A stretch of DNA of 64,000 bases from Prochlorococcus sp. AG-409-J16 (GTDB taxonomy: Bacteria; Cyanobacteriota; Cyanobacteriia; PCC-6307; Cyanobiaceae). A program made the translations under genes and the position numbers. The notes beneath the pieces are model-generated. The model saw only the letters and a program-made list of their open reading frames with translations. It had not been told where the DNA came from and did not search any database. Shown piece by piece: positions 1-9,173 of this stretch. Position 1 is the stretch's first letter. Every line of letters begins with the position of its first letter. The stretch lies in the NCBI GenBank assembly GCA_003215655.1, contig QCKB01000001.1, positions 1-64,000 of the forward strand, written 5' to 3'.

Positions 1-1415
1 ACATGTCGATCTCTCCCCCTGTAGGAGCACTTTCGACTTACTTAAATCGGATGCGTCATAGTCCACCAATTCAATTCCTTTCTGACAGCGTTCAGGAGAG
101 TGTGAAGAATTTGCCTTTTATGGGAGGTGAGCTTCCTCCAGAACTCAAGTCTTTATCTGGAAGTATGAGACGTCTTGCGGTGCCAAAAGTAGGAGCAGTA
201 TTTGAAGAACTTGGTTTTTCTTATATGGGTCCTGTTGATGGTCATGATATTTCCGCATTGATTCGTATTTTTCAAGCTGCTCATAGAGTTGGTGGTCCTG
301 TTTTAGTTCATGCTGTTACCACAAAAGGTAAGGGTTATCCTTATGCTGAAGCCGATCAAGTTGGATATCATGCACAGTCAGCTTTTGACTTAACGACTGG
401 GAAATCAATACCGTCAAATAAACCAAAACCACCAAGTTATAGCAAGGTTTTTGGGCAGACACTAATTAAACTTTGCGAGCAGGATAGTTCTGTTGTTGGA
501 ATAACAGCAGCTATGGCCACAGGTACTGGGCTAGATCTTCTTCAAAAAGCGTTGCCAGATCAATATGTTGATGTGGGCATTGCTGAACAGCATGCCGTAA
601 CTCTTGCTGCCGGAATGGCTTGCGAGGGGCTAAAGCCTGTAGTGGCGATATATAGCACTTTTCTTCAGAGAGCTTATGACCAGTTGATTCATGATGTAGG
701 GATACAAAAGTTGCCTGTGACTTTTGTCCTCGATCGGGCAGGAATTGTCGGGGCAGATGGCCCTACTCATCAAGGTCAATATGACATTAGTTATTTAAGG
801 TCAGTTCCAAATTTTATTGTTATGGCACCAAAAGATGAAGCTGAGTTGCAGCAAATGCTAGTAACTTGTCTTGCTCATGATGGCCCAGCTGCTCTTCGAA
901 TTCCAAGGGGTTCTGGCGAGGGTGTACCTCTATTAGAAGAAGGTTGGGATTGTTTAAAAATAGGTAGAGGAGAAGTGCTTAAAGAAGGAGATGATCTTTT
1001 AATAATTGCTTATGGATCAATGGTTGCTCCTGCTGTAGAAACTCATCAAATTTTGTCTGAATCTGGCATTAGATCCACAGTTATAAATGCCCGTTTCTTA
1101 AGGCCCTTAGACCAATCTCTCATTCATCCTTTGGCAAGACGCATTGGAAAAATAGTCACTATGGAAGAAGGGGCTCTAGGTGGGGGATTTGGTTCTGCTG
1201 TAATTGAATCCTTAAGTGATGAGGATTTATTGGTTCCTACTTTCAGAATAGGGATACCAGATAAGTTGGTTGATCATGCAAGTCCTGATCAGAGTAAGGA
1301 AGCCTTAGGACTAACTCCTTCTCTAATGGCAGAACGTATTAAGGAAAGATTTGGATGGGATTCATCTAATTTATTAATTGGAAAGAAAGCATCTAATTCG
1401 ATTCAAAACAAATAA
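1..1415 (+). CDS. dxs: 1-deoxy-D-xylulose-5-phosphate synthase, 3' part
   Basis: Thiamine-diphosphate enzyme that condenses pyruvate and glyceraldehyde 3-phosphate, the entry step of the non-mevalonate isoprenoid pathway feeding carotenoids, phytol and quinones. The window opens inside the gene: about 470 residues are visible where the family has about 640, so the N-terminal cofactor-binding part is missing. Visible residues include GPVDGHD (about 76-82 of the visible part), the transketolase-type [10 protein letters not shown] (about 189-198), and a complete C-terminal transketolase domain. The frame runs open to the left edge, and the first ATG at base 3 is internal. The stop lies 2 nt before the TTG of the next gene, so the two are probably co-transcribed. 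Confidence 0.95.
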   Translation, partial: MSISPPVGALSTYLNRMRHSPPIQFLSDSVQESVKNLPFMGGELPPELKSLSGSMRRLAVPKVGAVFEELGFSYMGPVDGHDISALIRIFQAAHRVGGPVLVHAVTTKGKGYPYAEADQVGYHAQSAFDLTTGKSIPSNKPKPPSYSKVFGQTLIKLCEQDSSVVGITAAMATGTGLDLLQKALPDQYVDVGIAEQHAVTLAAGMACEGLKPVVAIYSTFLQRAYDQLIHDVGIQKLPVTFVLDRAGIVGADGPTHQGQYDISYLRSVPNFIVMAPKDEAELQQMLVTCLAHDGPAALRIPRGSGEGVPLLEEGWDCLKIGRGEVLKEGDDLLIIAYGSMVAPAVETHQILSESGIRSTVINARFLRPLDQSLIHPLARRIGKIVTMEEGALGGGFGSAVIESLSDEDLLVPTFRIGIPDKLVDHASPDQSKEALGLTPSLMAERIKERFGWDSSNLLIGKKASNSIQNK

Positions 1416-1417
1416 TT

Positions 1418-2632
1418 TTGACTGTTTTGGTTGCTGGAGCCGGTCCAGCAGGAGCTCGTGTAGCTCAGTTACTTTCAAGAAGAGGAATTTCAGTAGTTTT
1501 AGTAGAGCGTTTGAAGCGGCCTCAAGATCAAATATTTTCTAGTGCAGTAATACCTATTCGAGCATTACATGAACTAAGAGTACCTATATCAGCAGTATCT
1601 ACATTTTGGAGCGGTTGGCAATTATTTGACCCCAATGGCATTAGCCATGAATGGTTTAGCGATGAGAATATTGGCGTGGTTCTAGATTTTGCTGAGTTTA
1701 GAAAGCAGTTATGGGCAAAGGCCTCTGAGTCAGGTGTGGAACTCCTTCTAGGTTGGAGAGTCTCTTCTGTTCAATCACATATAAATTCTGTTGAGGTTTT
1801 GCTTGTTGATCCAAATGGATCTAAGCAGATAATGATGGTTGATTGGGTGATCGATGCTACTGGCAATAGAAGAGCATTATTAGGTAAACCAGAACTAAGA
1901 CAGTTAAGTTCAAATGACCATTTGATGGAAGGTAGTGGAATTGAGTGGATTCTTCAAGGGGATGAAATGAATACCTTTAGTTGGATGAATAGGGTTACCT
2001 TCTTCTTGGGTACTAAATGGATCCCATATGGTTACGGATGGATATTCCCAATGGCCTATAACAGATTAAAGATAGGTGTTTGCAGACTCCCTCCAGCAAA
2101 AGAGAAAAGATTGGTTCCATTACTTGACCAGCTGTTAAACCTAATAAATGAAAATGGATTAAATAATCTTTCAGTTATTGATCGCCATGGAGGGACCATA
2201 AGGAGCACATTGCGGAGGAGCGAGCCGCATCTGAGTGAACGTATATTTGGGGTTGGAGATGTAATTAGTACAGCAAATTTATTAGGAGGAGAGGGTATAA
2301 GACATGCTCTTGCTAGTGCAGAGGTCCTCGCAGATTTTATTTCTAAATTATGCTTATCAAAGCATTCATCTGAGATAAGTAGTAAGGCAATTGATTCGAC
2401 TTATAAAAGTTTGCTAAGGCGACGTCTTGGATTCAGATGGAATATTTCAAACAAGATTGCTAAAAGAACTTGGTTAAGCCTCTCGAATGAAAAGGCTGAT
2501 ATGAAAATGACAGCATTAATAAATGGCATGTCAAAAAATTCGAGCGCTGAAGACCTCAGCGCTCTTTTGTTTGATTACCGGTTTGAGCGATATGGGTTTC
2601 GCCTTATGCCGTATTTGTTTGGATGGCGTTAA
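1418..2632 (+). CDS. FAD-dependent oxidoreductase, geranylgeranyl-reductase / lycopene-cyclase-like
   Basis: A 404-residue flavoprotein of the Rossmann-fold group that includes geranylgeranyl reductases and lycopene cyclases. Visible are the N-terminal dinucleotide motif GAGPAGA (7-13), VIDATGN (144-150), GYGWIFP (205-211) and the C-terminal GVGD...GGEGIRHAL (about 278-298), which contacts FAD in this group. It starts at TTG 2 nt after dxs; this is the last start that keeps the whole nucleotide-binding motif, and no ATG is available before it. Linkage to dxs suggests a job on an isoprenoid product (carotenoid, phytyl or prenylquinone), but this is inference. The substrate is unknown; it may be neither a true ChlP nor a true CrtL. 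Confidence 0.75.
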   Translation: MTVLVAGAGPAGARVAQLLSRRGISVVLVERLKRPQDQIFSSAVIPIRALHELRVPISAVSTFWSGWQLFDPNGISHEWFSDENIGVVLDFAEFRKQLWAKASESGVELLLGWRVSSVQSHINSVEVLLVDPNGSKQIMMVDWVIDATGNRRALLGKPELRQLSSNDHLMEGSGIEWILQGDEMNTFSWMNRVTFFLGTKWIPYGYGWIFPMAYNRLKIGVCRLPPAKEKRLVPLLDQLLNLINENGLNNLSVIDRHGGTIRSTLRRSEPHLSERIFGVGDVISTANLLGGEGIRHALASAEVLADFISKLCLSKHSSEISSKAIDSTYKSLLRRRLGFRWNISNKIAKRTWLSLSNEKADMKMTALINGMSKNSSAEDLSALLFDYRFERYGFRLMPYLFGWR

Positions 2633-2653
2633 CTAGAAGCTTGCAATTAGGTT

Positions 2654-2956
2654 TTAAAGAACGCCTTGTGAGGCAAGTCCAAGAATGCTACCTATTCCGA
2701 GCACATGTCCTAGACAGTTGGCTGCAACAACCGAAGCGTGACTCATTCCACCAAAGTATTGGGAGTTAGGAATTTCAAACCCTTCGTTGGGTCTTGCGAT
2801 ATTTGCTCTGGCTATTGCGTAGGCAAGAACGTTGCAAGCGATCATCACCACAGCACACTTTGGAGACCAGTGGAAGGTAGCTGGAGCTGAGGCAGCTGCT
2901 AATAGGGGTGTGATCATGAAGAAGACTATGGAAGCGACTTTCCCATTTTCGGTCAT
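2654..2956 (-). CDS. psaK: Photosystem I subunit PsaK
   Basis: Small two-helix subunit at the edge of photosystem I in the thylakoid membrane. The core HWSPKCAVVMIACNVLA followed by NSQYFGGM and a C-terminal GHVLGIGSILGLASQGVL matches the PsaK pattern of two membrane segments joined by a short loop. About 100 residues from the ATG at 2956; a second ATG at 2917 (MITPLLAAAS) would give 87 residues, closer to the usual mature length, so the first 13 residues may be an extension or lie outside the protein. It converges on the preceding FAD gene with 21 nt between the stops. Confidence 0.88.
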   Translation of the reverse strand: MTENGKVASIVFFMITPLLAAASAPATFHWSPKCAVVMIACNVLAYAIARANIARPNEGFEIPNSQYFGGMSHASVVAANCLGHVLGIGSILGLASQGVL

Positions 2957-2990
2957 CAAAGGGGAATTAAGTACAAAGAATTAACTCCTC

Positions 2991-3329
2991 TTAAGAGTTA
3001 TTCACCACATTTTTCCTTGAAAGCCCATAAAAACCAATAACGATTAGGGCATCACTAAGGGTTAGGAAGGCCTCGGCAATACCGTGTAATGGATCTACAT
3101 CAGTTAGTTCTCCTTGATAAAGAAGCTTTGCTACGACTGCTAAAACGATTGTCATAAAGACAAATAAAAGCGTTAGTCGAAAACCCAATAAAGACAATTG
3201 AGGTATTGATTTACTCTTTTGTGCCCAATAAAGGAAGGCAAGGTATGGAATTAGGGATAGTACAAAAAAAGGACTCGGATCAATCCCATTGAGTGCATCA
3301 AGAATGCTTTGAAAAGAAGCAAAATTCAT
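2991..3329 (-). CDS. DUF3593 membrane protein
   Basis: A 112-residue membrane protein of unknown function. The N-terminal block NGIDPSPFFVLSLIPYLAFLYW and the middle GIAEAFLTLSDALIVIGFYGL fit the DUF3593 family of cyanobacteria and plastid-bearing eukaryotes. About three hydrophobic segments are visible (17-36, 48-70, 88-106). It overlaps the DUF2499 gene by 4 nt (ATGA), so the two are translationally coupled, and psaK follows 35 nt downstream on the same strand. The usual pairing of the two families suggests a common role, probably at the thylakoid or envelope, but no activity is known to me. Confidence 0.75.
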   Translation of the reverse strand: MNFASFQSILDALNGIDPSPFFVLSLIPYLAFLYWAQKSKSIPQLSLLGFRLTLLFVFMTIVLAVVAKLLYQGELTDVDPLHGIAEAFLTLSDALIVIGFYGLSRKNVVNNS

Positions 3330-3628
3330 ATTTTCTGTCCTTCAAGCCTTTGCAGATTCCAGGCTGCCACGGCAAGACAACAGTTCCCTAGCATTGTCAG
3401 ACCAGCCTGAAGTACAACTAGGCCTCTTAAAGCCTCAGCGTTATCAAAAATATGCCATGTTATTGCGGCCATGGCGCTGGTTAAATTCGGTAGCATTGCT
3501 AATCCGAGCCAAAACAATGCATGGTTTTGATTGATGGCACTGCAGCGTGAAATCAAAAAAATTGCGAGCATCCATTCCAATAAGGTGGCTAGGTGGATGA
3601 ACCAGGTTCCAAGTGAAAGAGAGTGCAC
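3326..3628 (-). CDS. DUF2499 membrane protein
   Basis: A 100-residue membrane protein beginning MHSLSLGTWFIHLATLLEW, a start characteristic of DUF2499 in cyanobacteria and plastids. The start is GTG, chosen because it restores this conserved N-terminus. Three hydrophobic stretches are visible (about 7-25, 37-55, 70-90). It overlaps the DUF3593 gene by 4 nt and lies at the head of a probable DUF2499-DUF3593-psaK unit. Function unknown; placing it near photosynthesis rests on family distribution and on the psaK neighbour. Confidence 0.75.
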   Translation of the reverse strand: MHSLSLGTWFIHLATLLEWMLAIFLISRCSAINQNHALFWLGLAMLPNLTSAMAAITWHIFDNAEALRGLVVLQAGLTMLGNCCLAVAAWNLQRLEGQKI

Positions 3629-3735
3629 TTAATCGTGTCGATACCTAATCTTACTAAGTTTCCAATAATTAAGGAATCACTTTTGTTCAAAGTAATTCTT
3701 TTATCTACAAATAATTTTATTATCTAATTCTAAAT

Positions 3736-4722
3736 TTAATATTTTAGGAGTTTGTTAACTCTATAACCTGTTTTTTTATTAAAATAATGCTCCTTGTCTT
3801 GAGCCCAGCCTATATATGCATCCTCTGGAATTTCATCTGAGCCTTTGCATAGCATTTTAATTGAACCTTTTGATGTTTTGAAGAGTATTAATTGTTCAGA
3901 ACCTAACCATTCCTTGTATTCTAGCTTTGCCCTTAAGCCGTTAGATTTAAATTTTATGTCCTCTGGTCGAATGCATTTTAACTCTTCTTTTCTTTCTTCA
4001 ATTATATTTATCTGAGGCCTACCTATGAATTTAGCTACAAATAATGATGAAGGATTTTCATATAACTCCTTTGGCGTACCAACTTGTTCCAAAACTCCTT
4101 CATTTAATATCGCTATTTTATTAGCCATAGCCATTGCTTCATGTTGATCATGGGTAACATAAATTACTGGCTTGTTTCCACCTAATATTAATGTTCTTAT
4201 TTCGGGTCTTAGATCTTCCCTTAGTTGAGCATCCAAATTACTCATTGGCTCATCTAATAAATATATAAGTGGGTCTCTTAATAATGCTCTTGCTAAGGCA
4301 ACTCTTTGTCGTTGCCCGCCTGATAATTGTGCAGGAAGCCTAATGGCAAATTTCTCTAATTTCATAAGTTCAAGTATTGCGAAAACGCGTTTTTTCTGTT
4401 CTACTTCTGAAACGCCCCTGACTTTAAGGCCTAATGAAAGATTTGCTGCTACTGAAAGATGAGGGAAAAGAGCATAACTTTGAAATACCATACCCACTTT
4501 TCGTTTAACAGGAGAGATATTTGTTACGTCTTCTCCTCCTATAAGGATTGATCCTTCATCTGGCTTATCAAGTCCTGCGATAAGTCGTAGGGTGCTACTT
4601 TTTCCGCATCCACTAGGCCCAAGTAATGCCAAGCACTCACCCTTATCAACTTTTAGATTTAGCTTATGTATTATCCAGCTGTGATTGACTTTACGCCCTA
4701 GATTCTTAAGTATTAAGCTCAT
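3736..4722 (-). CDS. ggtA: ABC transporter ATP-binding protein, glucosylglycerol/sugar importer (GgtA-like)
   Basis: ATPase of a MalK/UgpC-type importer. Visible motifs are Walker A GPSGCGKS (35-42), the Q-loop VFQSYALFPH, signature LSGGQRQR (133-140), Walker B IYLLDEP (153-159) and the switch histidine in YVTHDQHEA. At 328 residues it is somewhat shorter than typical MalK proteins, with a reduced C-terminal regulatory domain. It is the last gene of the operon; its ATG overlaps the upstream permease stop (ATGA). The specificity is inferred from the cluster, which includes ggpS. In Synechocystis the ggtA ATPase gene lies apart from ggtBCD, so its inclusion here is a rearrangement. A general sugar or trehalose ATPase is the alternative. 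Confidence 0.82.
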   Translation of the reverse strand: MSLILKNLGRKVNHSWIIHKLNLKVDKGECLALLGPSGCGKSSTLRLIAGLDKPDEGSILIGGEDVTNISPVKRKVGMVFQSYALFPHLSVAANLSLGLKVRGVSEVEQKKRVFAILELMKLEKFAIRLPAQLSGGQRQRVALARALLRDPLIYLLDEPMSNLDAQLREDLRPEIRTLILGGNKPVIYVTHDQHEAMAMANKIAILNEGVLEQVGTPKELYENPSSLFVAKFIGRPQINIIEERKEELKCIRPEDIKFKSNGLRAKLEYKEWLGSEQLILFKTSKGSIKMLCKGSDEIPEDAYIGWAQDKEHYFNKKTGYRVNKLLKY

Positions 4723-5537
4723 CCTTTTATCGCTCCTTGGGTTAACCCAGAGACAATTTGCCTTTGGAATATTAGGACTAAAAGTAGTAATGGGATTGAA
4801 CCTAATACCGTTGCCGCTGCATAGGCTCCATAAGGGACAGAGTAAACAGATGACCCTGCAATTCTAGCGATTGCAACAGGGAGTGTTAGGAGTTTTTCAT
4901 TGCTTAGCCATGTTAAAGCTATAGGGTATTCATTCCATGAAAATAAAAAGACTAAAATAGCTGTACTTGCTGTAGCAGGGGCTATTAGAGGTATTAATAC
5001 CCAGCGTAATCTTTGCCATATGTCCAACCCTTCCAGGCGAGCAGCTTCTTCTAATTCTGATGGAATGTCCTTAAAAGCAGATGATAATAATAATAGTGCT
5101 AGTGGCATAGATAATGCAGAGTAGGGAATAGTAAGTGCTATTAAGTTGTTTCCTATATTTAGAGTACGTGCTATTTCTAGCAAAGCTAAAAATAAAAGAA
5201 CATAGGGAAATAAAGCTGCAGAGAAAAATATTAATTTGACAATTTTTTGAGGTTTTGCCTTTAGTTTTACCAAGCTATATGATGCTGGAATACTTATTAT
5301 TAATGTAATAATAGTAGATATTAGACCAACTATTGTACTATTCATTAAATATCTCCAAAAGGGTGGGTTCGCTGTTAATACCTGTTGATAATTGTCCAAT
5401 GTCCATCTGGATGAAACTGTGAAATTGAATGGTTCGATAAGTGCTTCTGTGGTCGAAAATGATGTGTATAATTGCCATAACAATGGCGCTAATGACCATG
5501 TAATGATGACGATATATAGAGTATAAGTTCTCTTCAT
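4719..5537 (-). CDS. ggtD: ABC transporter permease, GgtD-like (MalG type)
   Basis: Inner-membrane permease with about six transmembrane helices. The cytoplasmic EAA loop, containing EEAARLEGLDIWQRLRW, contacts the ATPase. The start at 5537 (MKRTYTLYIV, 272 residues) gives a four-base ATGA overlap with the preceding permease; the open frame extends 51 nt further upstream but that part has no family resemblance. The 3' end overlaps the ATPase gene by ATGA as well. With the MalF-type partner it should form the channel of the osmolyte importer. The substrate assignment is inferred from linkage to ggpS. Confidence 0.82.
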   Translation of the reverse strand: MKRTYTLYIVIITWSLAPLLWQLYTSFSTTEALIEPFNFTVSSRWTLDNYQQVLTANPPFWRYLMNSTIVGLISTIITLIISIPASYSLVKLKAKPQKIVKLIFFSAALFPYVLLFLALLEIARTLNIGNNLIALTIPYSALSMPLALLLLSSAFKDIPSELEEAARLEGLDIWQRLRWVLIPLIAPATASTAILVFLFSWNEYPIALTWLSNEKLLTLPVAIARIAGSSVYSVPYGAYAAATVLGSIPLLLLVLIFQRQIVSGLTQGAIKG

Positions 5538-6403
5538 GAGGTTATCTTTTCTTGTACATTTGTTGAATGATAGACAAGTATAAAGCATGTAAATGATGAA
5601 ATTATTAAAAGGATAAATCCACCTAGCATTACCGTTGCACTATAACCAAAGTCTAAAAAGCGCATTGCATTTATGTATGCATACATAGCAATACTCTCTG
5701 TGCTACTAGCTGGGCCACCTCCAGTCATAACCTGTATAAGATCAAAAACCCCAAATGCTTGAGCCATTCTAAATAATATCCCAAGAAATATATATGGCTT
5801 AAGAAGAGGGATTGTTATTTTTGTAAGAGCTTGAATAGGTGTTCCTCCTTCTAATCTAAAAGCCTCATATAAGTCCTCTGGTATTGTCTGTAGGCCTGCT
5901 AATAGTATTAAAGCTACGAACGGGGTTGTTTTCCATACATCTGCGATTACAGTAGCAATCCAAGTCAGGTTAGGACTTGATAATATATTCAATGAGCCTA
6001 TATTTAAGTGATTCAGTAGTTGATCAATTGGTCCATAAGGTGTATTAAATATCCATCGCCAACCCAAAGCCATAATTGTAGTCGGAAGTGCCCAGGGAAG
6101 TAATGTTAATGATCTTACGACTCCTCTTCCCTTGCAGCTTTGATCAAGTATTAATGCTATAAATAGAGCTAGGACTATTTCAATTGTCACTGATACAAAT
6201 GAAAATCGTATTGTTTGTATTGTGTCTTGCCAAAAACGTAAATCATTAATTAACCTTATCCAGTTACCTCCATTATTAGGTATAGGTATTAGGCCAGTAA
6301 TTACAGATGAAGCATGAAAACTAAGCCATACGTAACGAATAAGTGGCATTCCAAATACCAGGAAAATTAATAAACTAGCTGGAATTAATAGAAGACTAAT
6401 CAT
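5534..6403 (-). CDS. ggtC: ABC transporter permease, GgtC-like (MalF type)
   Basis: A 289-residue inner-membrane permease of the sugar ABC family, with about six hydrophobic helices and the EAA signature (EAFRLEGGTPIQALTKITIPL) in the last cytoplasmic loop. It lacks the large periplasmic insert of enteric MalF, as is usual for this group. Both ends overlap neighbours by ATGA (ggtB upstream, ggtD downstream), which predicts translational coupling and equal subunit amounts. Assignment to glucosylglycerol uptake rests on position in the ggpS operon. Confidence 0.82.
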   Translation of the reverse strand: MISLLLIPASLLIFLVFGMPLIRYVWLSFHASSVITGLIPIPNNGGNWIRLINDLRFWQDTIQTIRFSFVSVTIEIVLALFIALILDQSCKGRGVVRSLTLLPWALPTTIMALGWRWIFNTPYGPIDQLLNHLNIGSLNILSSPNLTWIATVIADVWKTTPFVALILLAGLQTIPEDLYEAFRLEGGTPIQALTKITIPLLKPYIFLGILFRMAQAFGVFDLIQVMTGGGPASSTESIAMYAYINAMRFLDFGYSATVMLGGFILLIISSFTCFILVYHSTNVQEKITS

Positions 6404-7662
6404 TGCAACTTACCTGTTGATATTAGTATTTGCTCTGTATTTAATTGAGCATATTCCATCGCTTCGATAGCAGTTACTTCATCTGTCAGCAGAGAACTTA
6501 GTTGTCTTTGCAATACATCACTTATTTGTGCATATAGTGGAGTTATAGGTCTAGGAACAGCAGAATTCAAAGCATCTTCCAGGACAGGTAGGATAGGTGA
6601 ATTATTTATTAGCTCTTGATCATTAAATAGTGACTTTCTGGTTGGCGTATAACCATTATTTAGAGACAAATATTTCTGTGAAGTCTCGGATGAAAGGAAA
6701 TTAATAGCCTTTAATGCTGCTTCTGGATTATCTGTGTGTTTAAGAATCGAGAATCCCCAGCTCCCTTGTGTTGCCGTGTTTTCTTGGCCAGGCTCTGAGA
6801 CCATTGTTGTTACTCCTACCTTCCCTTGAACAGAACTTCCTTTTTTTTGAAGCTCAGACCAGGCATATGGCCAATTACGCATAAATGCGGCATCTCCTGA
6901 TTCAAATGCTTGTAGAGCTTCTGGTTCTGAATAGTTGGTTACAGCGAGAGGGCTTGCTTGACTTGTTATAAGTTCTTTTAACCAACTTGCTGCTTTGATG
7001 CTTGATGGACTGTTTAAACCAACTTCATCATTTTTACTAATCCATTCTCCTCCAAAGCCTTTTAATACCTCAAGGAAAACACAACTTAAACCCTCATACT
7101 GTCTGCCTTGCCATACGTATCCATACTTTACTAGTCCTTTTTTCTGTAGTTCGCGACTAACTTTTAAAAGTTCCTGAGGAGTTTTAGGTGGACTAGTCAT
7201 AAGGTCTTTTCTCCAGTAGAGAAGACCCATGTCAGCAACAAGAGGCCATCTATATAGCTTCTTGTTGTATGTATTACCAATTTCTGCACCAGGTGCTAAT
7301 GAATCAAGATCTTCTTTAGTGATTAAATAATCAAGAGGCTTAAGCCAACCAGCAGCAGCATATTTTGGTAACCATGTTACGTCCATTAAAAGCACATCAA
7401 AAGAACCTTTATCTAAAAGTAAACTGCTAATCGCCAAATCAGAGACAGATTCTGTCTCAAGAGGACCTCTTATTACATTTAATTTTATTTGCCCAAGATA
7501 TTGTTTATTAAATTCGTTCACAAGTATAGATGTTGAATCAGCAAAGGGAGCAGGCATTAATATATTTATTTCCGTTGGTCTGTTATTAATAGCAAGTATT
7601 GACGTAATAGTAAATATTGTTAAAAGTATTGCTGGGATGAATAATTTAATTATCGACTTCAT
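6400..7662 (-). CDS. ggtB: Periplasmic solute-binding protein of glucosylglycerol/sugar ABC importer (GgtB-like)
   Basis: A 420-residue extracellular solute-binding protein of the maltose-binding type. The N-terminus has two lysines followed by a hydrophobic stretch (about 6-25) serving as signal peptide or anchor; no lipobox cysteine is visible. The rest reads as family 1 binding protein (LLMDVTWLPKYAAAGWL, AFMRNWPYAW, TQGSWGFSI). It lies 8 nt after ggpS and overlaps ggtC by ATGA. Its likely job is to recapture leaked glucosylglycerol and perhaps take up sucrose or trehalose, as described for Synechocystis GgtB. The binding specificity cannot be read from sequence. Confidence 0.8.
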   Translation of the reverse strand: MKSIIKLFIPAILLTIFTITSILAINNRPTEINILMPAPFADSTSILVNEFNKQYLGQIKLNVIRGPLETESVSDLAISSLLLDKGSFDVLLMDVTWLPKYAAAGWLKPLDYLITKEDLDSLAPGAEIGNTYNKKLYRWPLVADMGLLYWRKDLMTSPPKTPQELLKVSRELQKKGLVKYGYVWQGRQYEGLSCVFLEVLKGFGGEWISKNDEVGLNSPSSIKAASWLKELITSQASPLAVTNYSEPEALQAFESGDAAFMRNWPYAWSELQKKGSSVQGKVGVTTMVSEPGQENTATQGSWGFSILKHTDNPEAALKAINFLSSETSQKYLSLNNGYTPTRKSLFNDQELINNSPILPVLEDALNSAVPRPITPLYAQISDVLQRQLSSLLTDEVTAIEAMEYAQLNTEQILISTGKLQ

Positions 7663-7670
7663 CGTAATAC

Positions 7671-9173
7671 TTAATTATCAAGGCCAGATTCTTTTTGTAA
7701 ATTATTCATTTGTTCATCTGCCCAATCTTTAACTGTATATGTTTCTACTGCTTTAGTCATTGATGACATTCTAAACTCTTGCTCGTTTTTCGGCATTGCA
7801 ATTGCCTCTTCTATAGCTTCGTCCATTTTCTTATGAGAATATGGATTGGTAAGTATTGCTCCATCTAGCAATACGGATGCCCCTGTAAATTCAGATAGCA
7901 CAAGTACACCACCTCTACCTTTTCTGGCAGCTGCATATTCCTTTGCTACTAAATTAAGTCCATCTCTAAGGGGAGTAATCCAACAAATATCTGCTTTAGC
8001 GAACCATGCAACCATTTCTTCATATGGAATTCTCCTTGTGGAGAACCTTATAGGTACCCAATCAATAAGACTGAACTTACCATTAATTCTCCCTGCTATT
8101 TCCTCTATTGACCTTTGAGTTTCTTCGTAAATTTTCATACCTGAAGCTGCAGAAACACAGGCAAGCATTAATACTATCTCTCCGTGTAAATCTTTTCTTT
8201 TTTCTAATAGACGTTCAAAGGTAAGTAGCATCTCCTCATTACCTTTTGTATAATCTACTCTACTTGCTGAAAGTATTAATTTTCTACCTTTTTTTGTGCC
8301 CTTATCTATTTCTTCTATATGGTTTATAACATTAGGTTGTTTAATTAGATTTTGTATAAGTAAAGGCGATGTACCTACTGGAGATGAGGATAGTTTTATT
8401 CTTCTTCCAGCATGTGATAACCATGGTGTAACAGTTGGTTCTGTTAGGGCACTTCCTACGGCTATAAACTTACTATTAACTGATTCCTTTGGACCTTTCT
8501 TTGCACCTACTAGACAATTTGCTGCTCTAGCAAAATTTTCTGTATATCTAGGGATATGGAAGCCTACTAAGTCACATGAAAGCAAACTTTCTATTATTTG
8601 TCTCCGCCATGGAAGGATTGCAAATACGTCATTACCAGGAAATGGAGTATGGTGGAAAAAAGCAATTTTTATATCTGGCCTTTTAGCTTTTATAAATGAT
8701 GGTGCGAGCCAAAGGTTATAGTCATGTACCCAAACAGTTGCACCTTTAGAAGCTTCTAAACAAGCTGCCAATGCGAACCTTTTGTTTACTTCTTCAAATA
8801 TTGACCAATCAGCATTGTTGACGTCGAAATAAGTAGGAAATGTATGTAGTATCGGCCAAAAGGTCTCCTTAGATGTTACATGATAGAAGCTATTAATTTC
8901 GTTCAGAGAAAGTGGAATTCTTCTCAAGACAAATTCTGATGGGACTTCCATATTTATTCTTTCATCAGAACTAATATCAACACGTTTTACTTCTCTCCAA
9001 GCTATCCAACACCCATCAGATTTATTTTTGAATAAGTTGCGCAAGGTTGGAATTATTCCATTTGGACTTTTTTGGTCTAGCCAGATGCGCTCTCCTTTTG
9101 AATCAATACTTTCATCGAATGGTGATCTGTGGTAAAGAAGAATAAAGGGGCTTTTTCCTGATTGCTCCGACAT
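7671..9173 (-). CDS. ggpS: Glucosylglycerol-phosphate synthase (GT20 family)
   Basis: Transfers glucose from ADP-glucose to glycerol 3-phosphate to give glucosylglycerol phosphate, precursor of the main moderate-salt osmolyte of marine cyanobacteria. The 500 residues show the retaining GT20 fold: KSPNGIIPTL near the N-terminus, the acceptor-side segment FFHHTPFPGNDVF, the donor-site SRVDYTKG and the C-terminal LSEFTGASVLL. The opening FILLYHRSPFDE and its pairing with the importer favour GgpS over trehalose-6-phosphate synthase OtsA. It heads a minus-strand operon with the importer genes. No GgpP phosphatase gene is in the window; it is presumably elsewhere. Confidence 0.88.
   Translation of the reverse strand: MSEQSGKSPFILLYHRSPFDESIDSKGERIWLDQKSPNGIIPTLRNLFKNKSDGCWIAWREVKRVDISSDERINMEVPSEFVLRRIPLSLNEINSFYHVTSKETFWPILHTFPTYFDVNNADWSIFEEVNKRFALAACLEASKGATVWVHDYNLWLAPSFIKAKRPDIKIAFFHHTPFPGNDVFAILPWRRQIIESLLSCDLVGFHIPRYTENFARAANCLVGAKKGPKESVNSKFIAVGSALTEPTVTPWLSHAGRRIKLSSSPVGTSPLLIQNLIKQPNVINHIEEIDKGTKKGRKLILSASRVDYTKGNEEMLLTFERLLEKRKDLHGEIVLMLACVSAASGMKIYEETQRSIEEIAGRINGKFSLIDWVPIRFSTRRIPYEEMVAWFAKADICWITPLRDGLNLVAKEYAAARKGRGGVLVLSEFTGASVLLDGAILTNPYSHKKMDEAIEEAIAMPKNEQEFRMSSMTKAVETYTVKDWADEQMNNLQKESGLDN

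Noticed and set aside
7846-8721. Open frames on plus opposite ggpS
   Set aside because: They lie fully inside a well-supported gene on minus and show no family features; they follow from its codon bias.
3736-9173. Trehalose or maltose system instead of glucosylglycerol
   Set aside because: The GT20 enzyme has the GgpS-type N-terminus (YHRSPFDE, KSPNGI) and no trehalose phosphatase is present; the importer fits Ggt by linkage, though sugar uptake remains possible.
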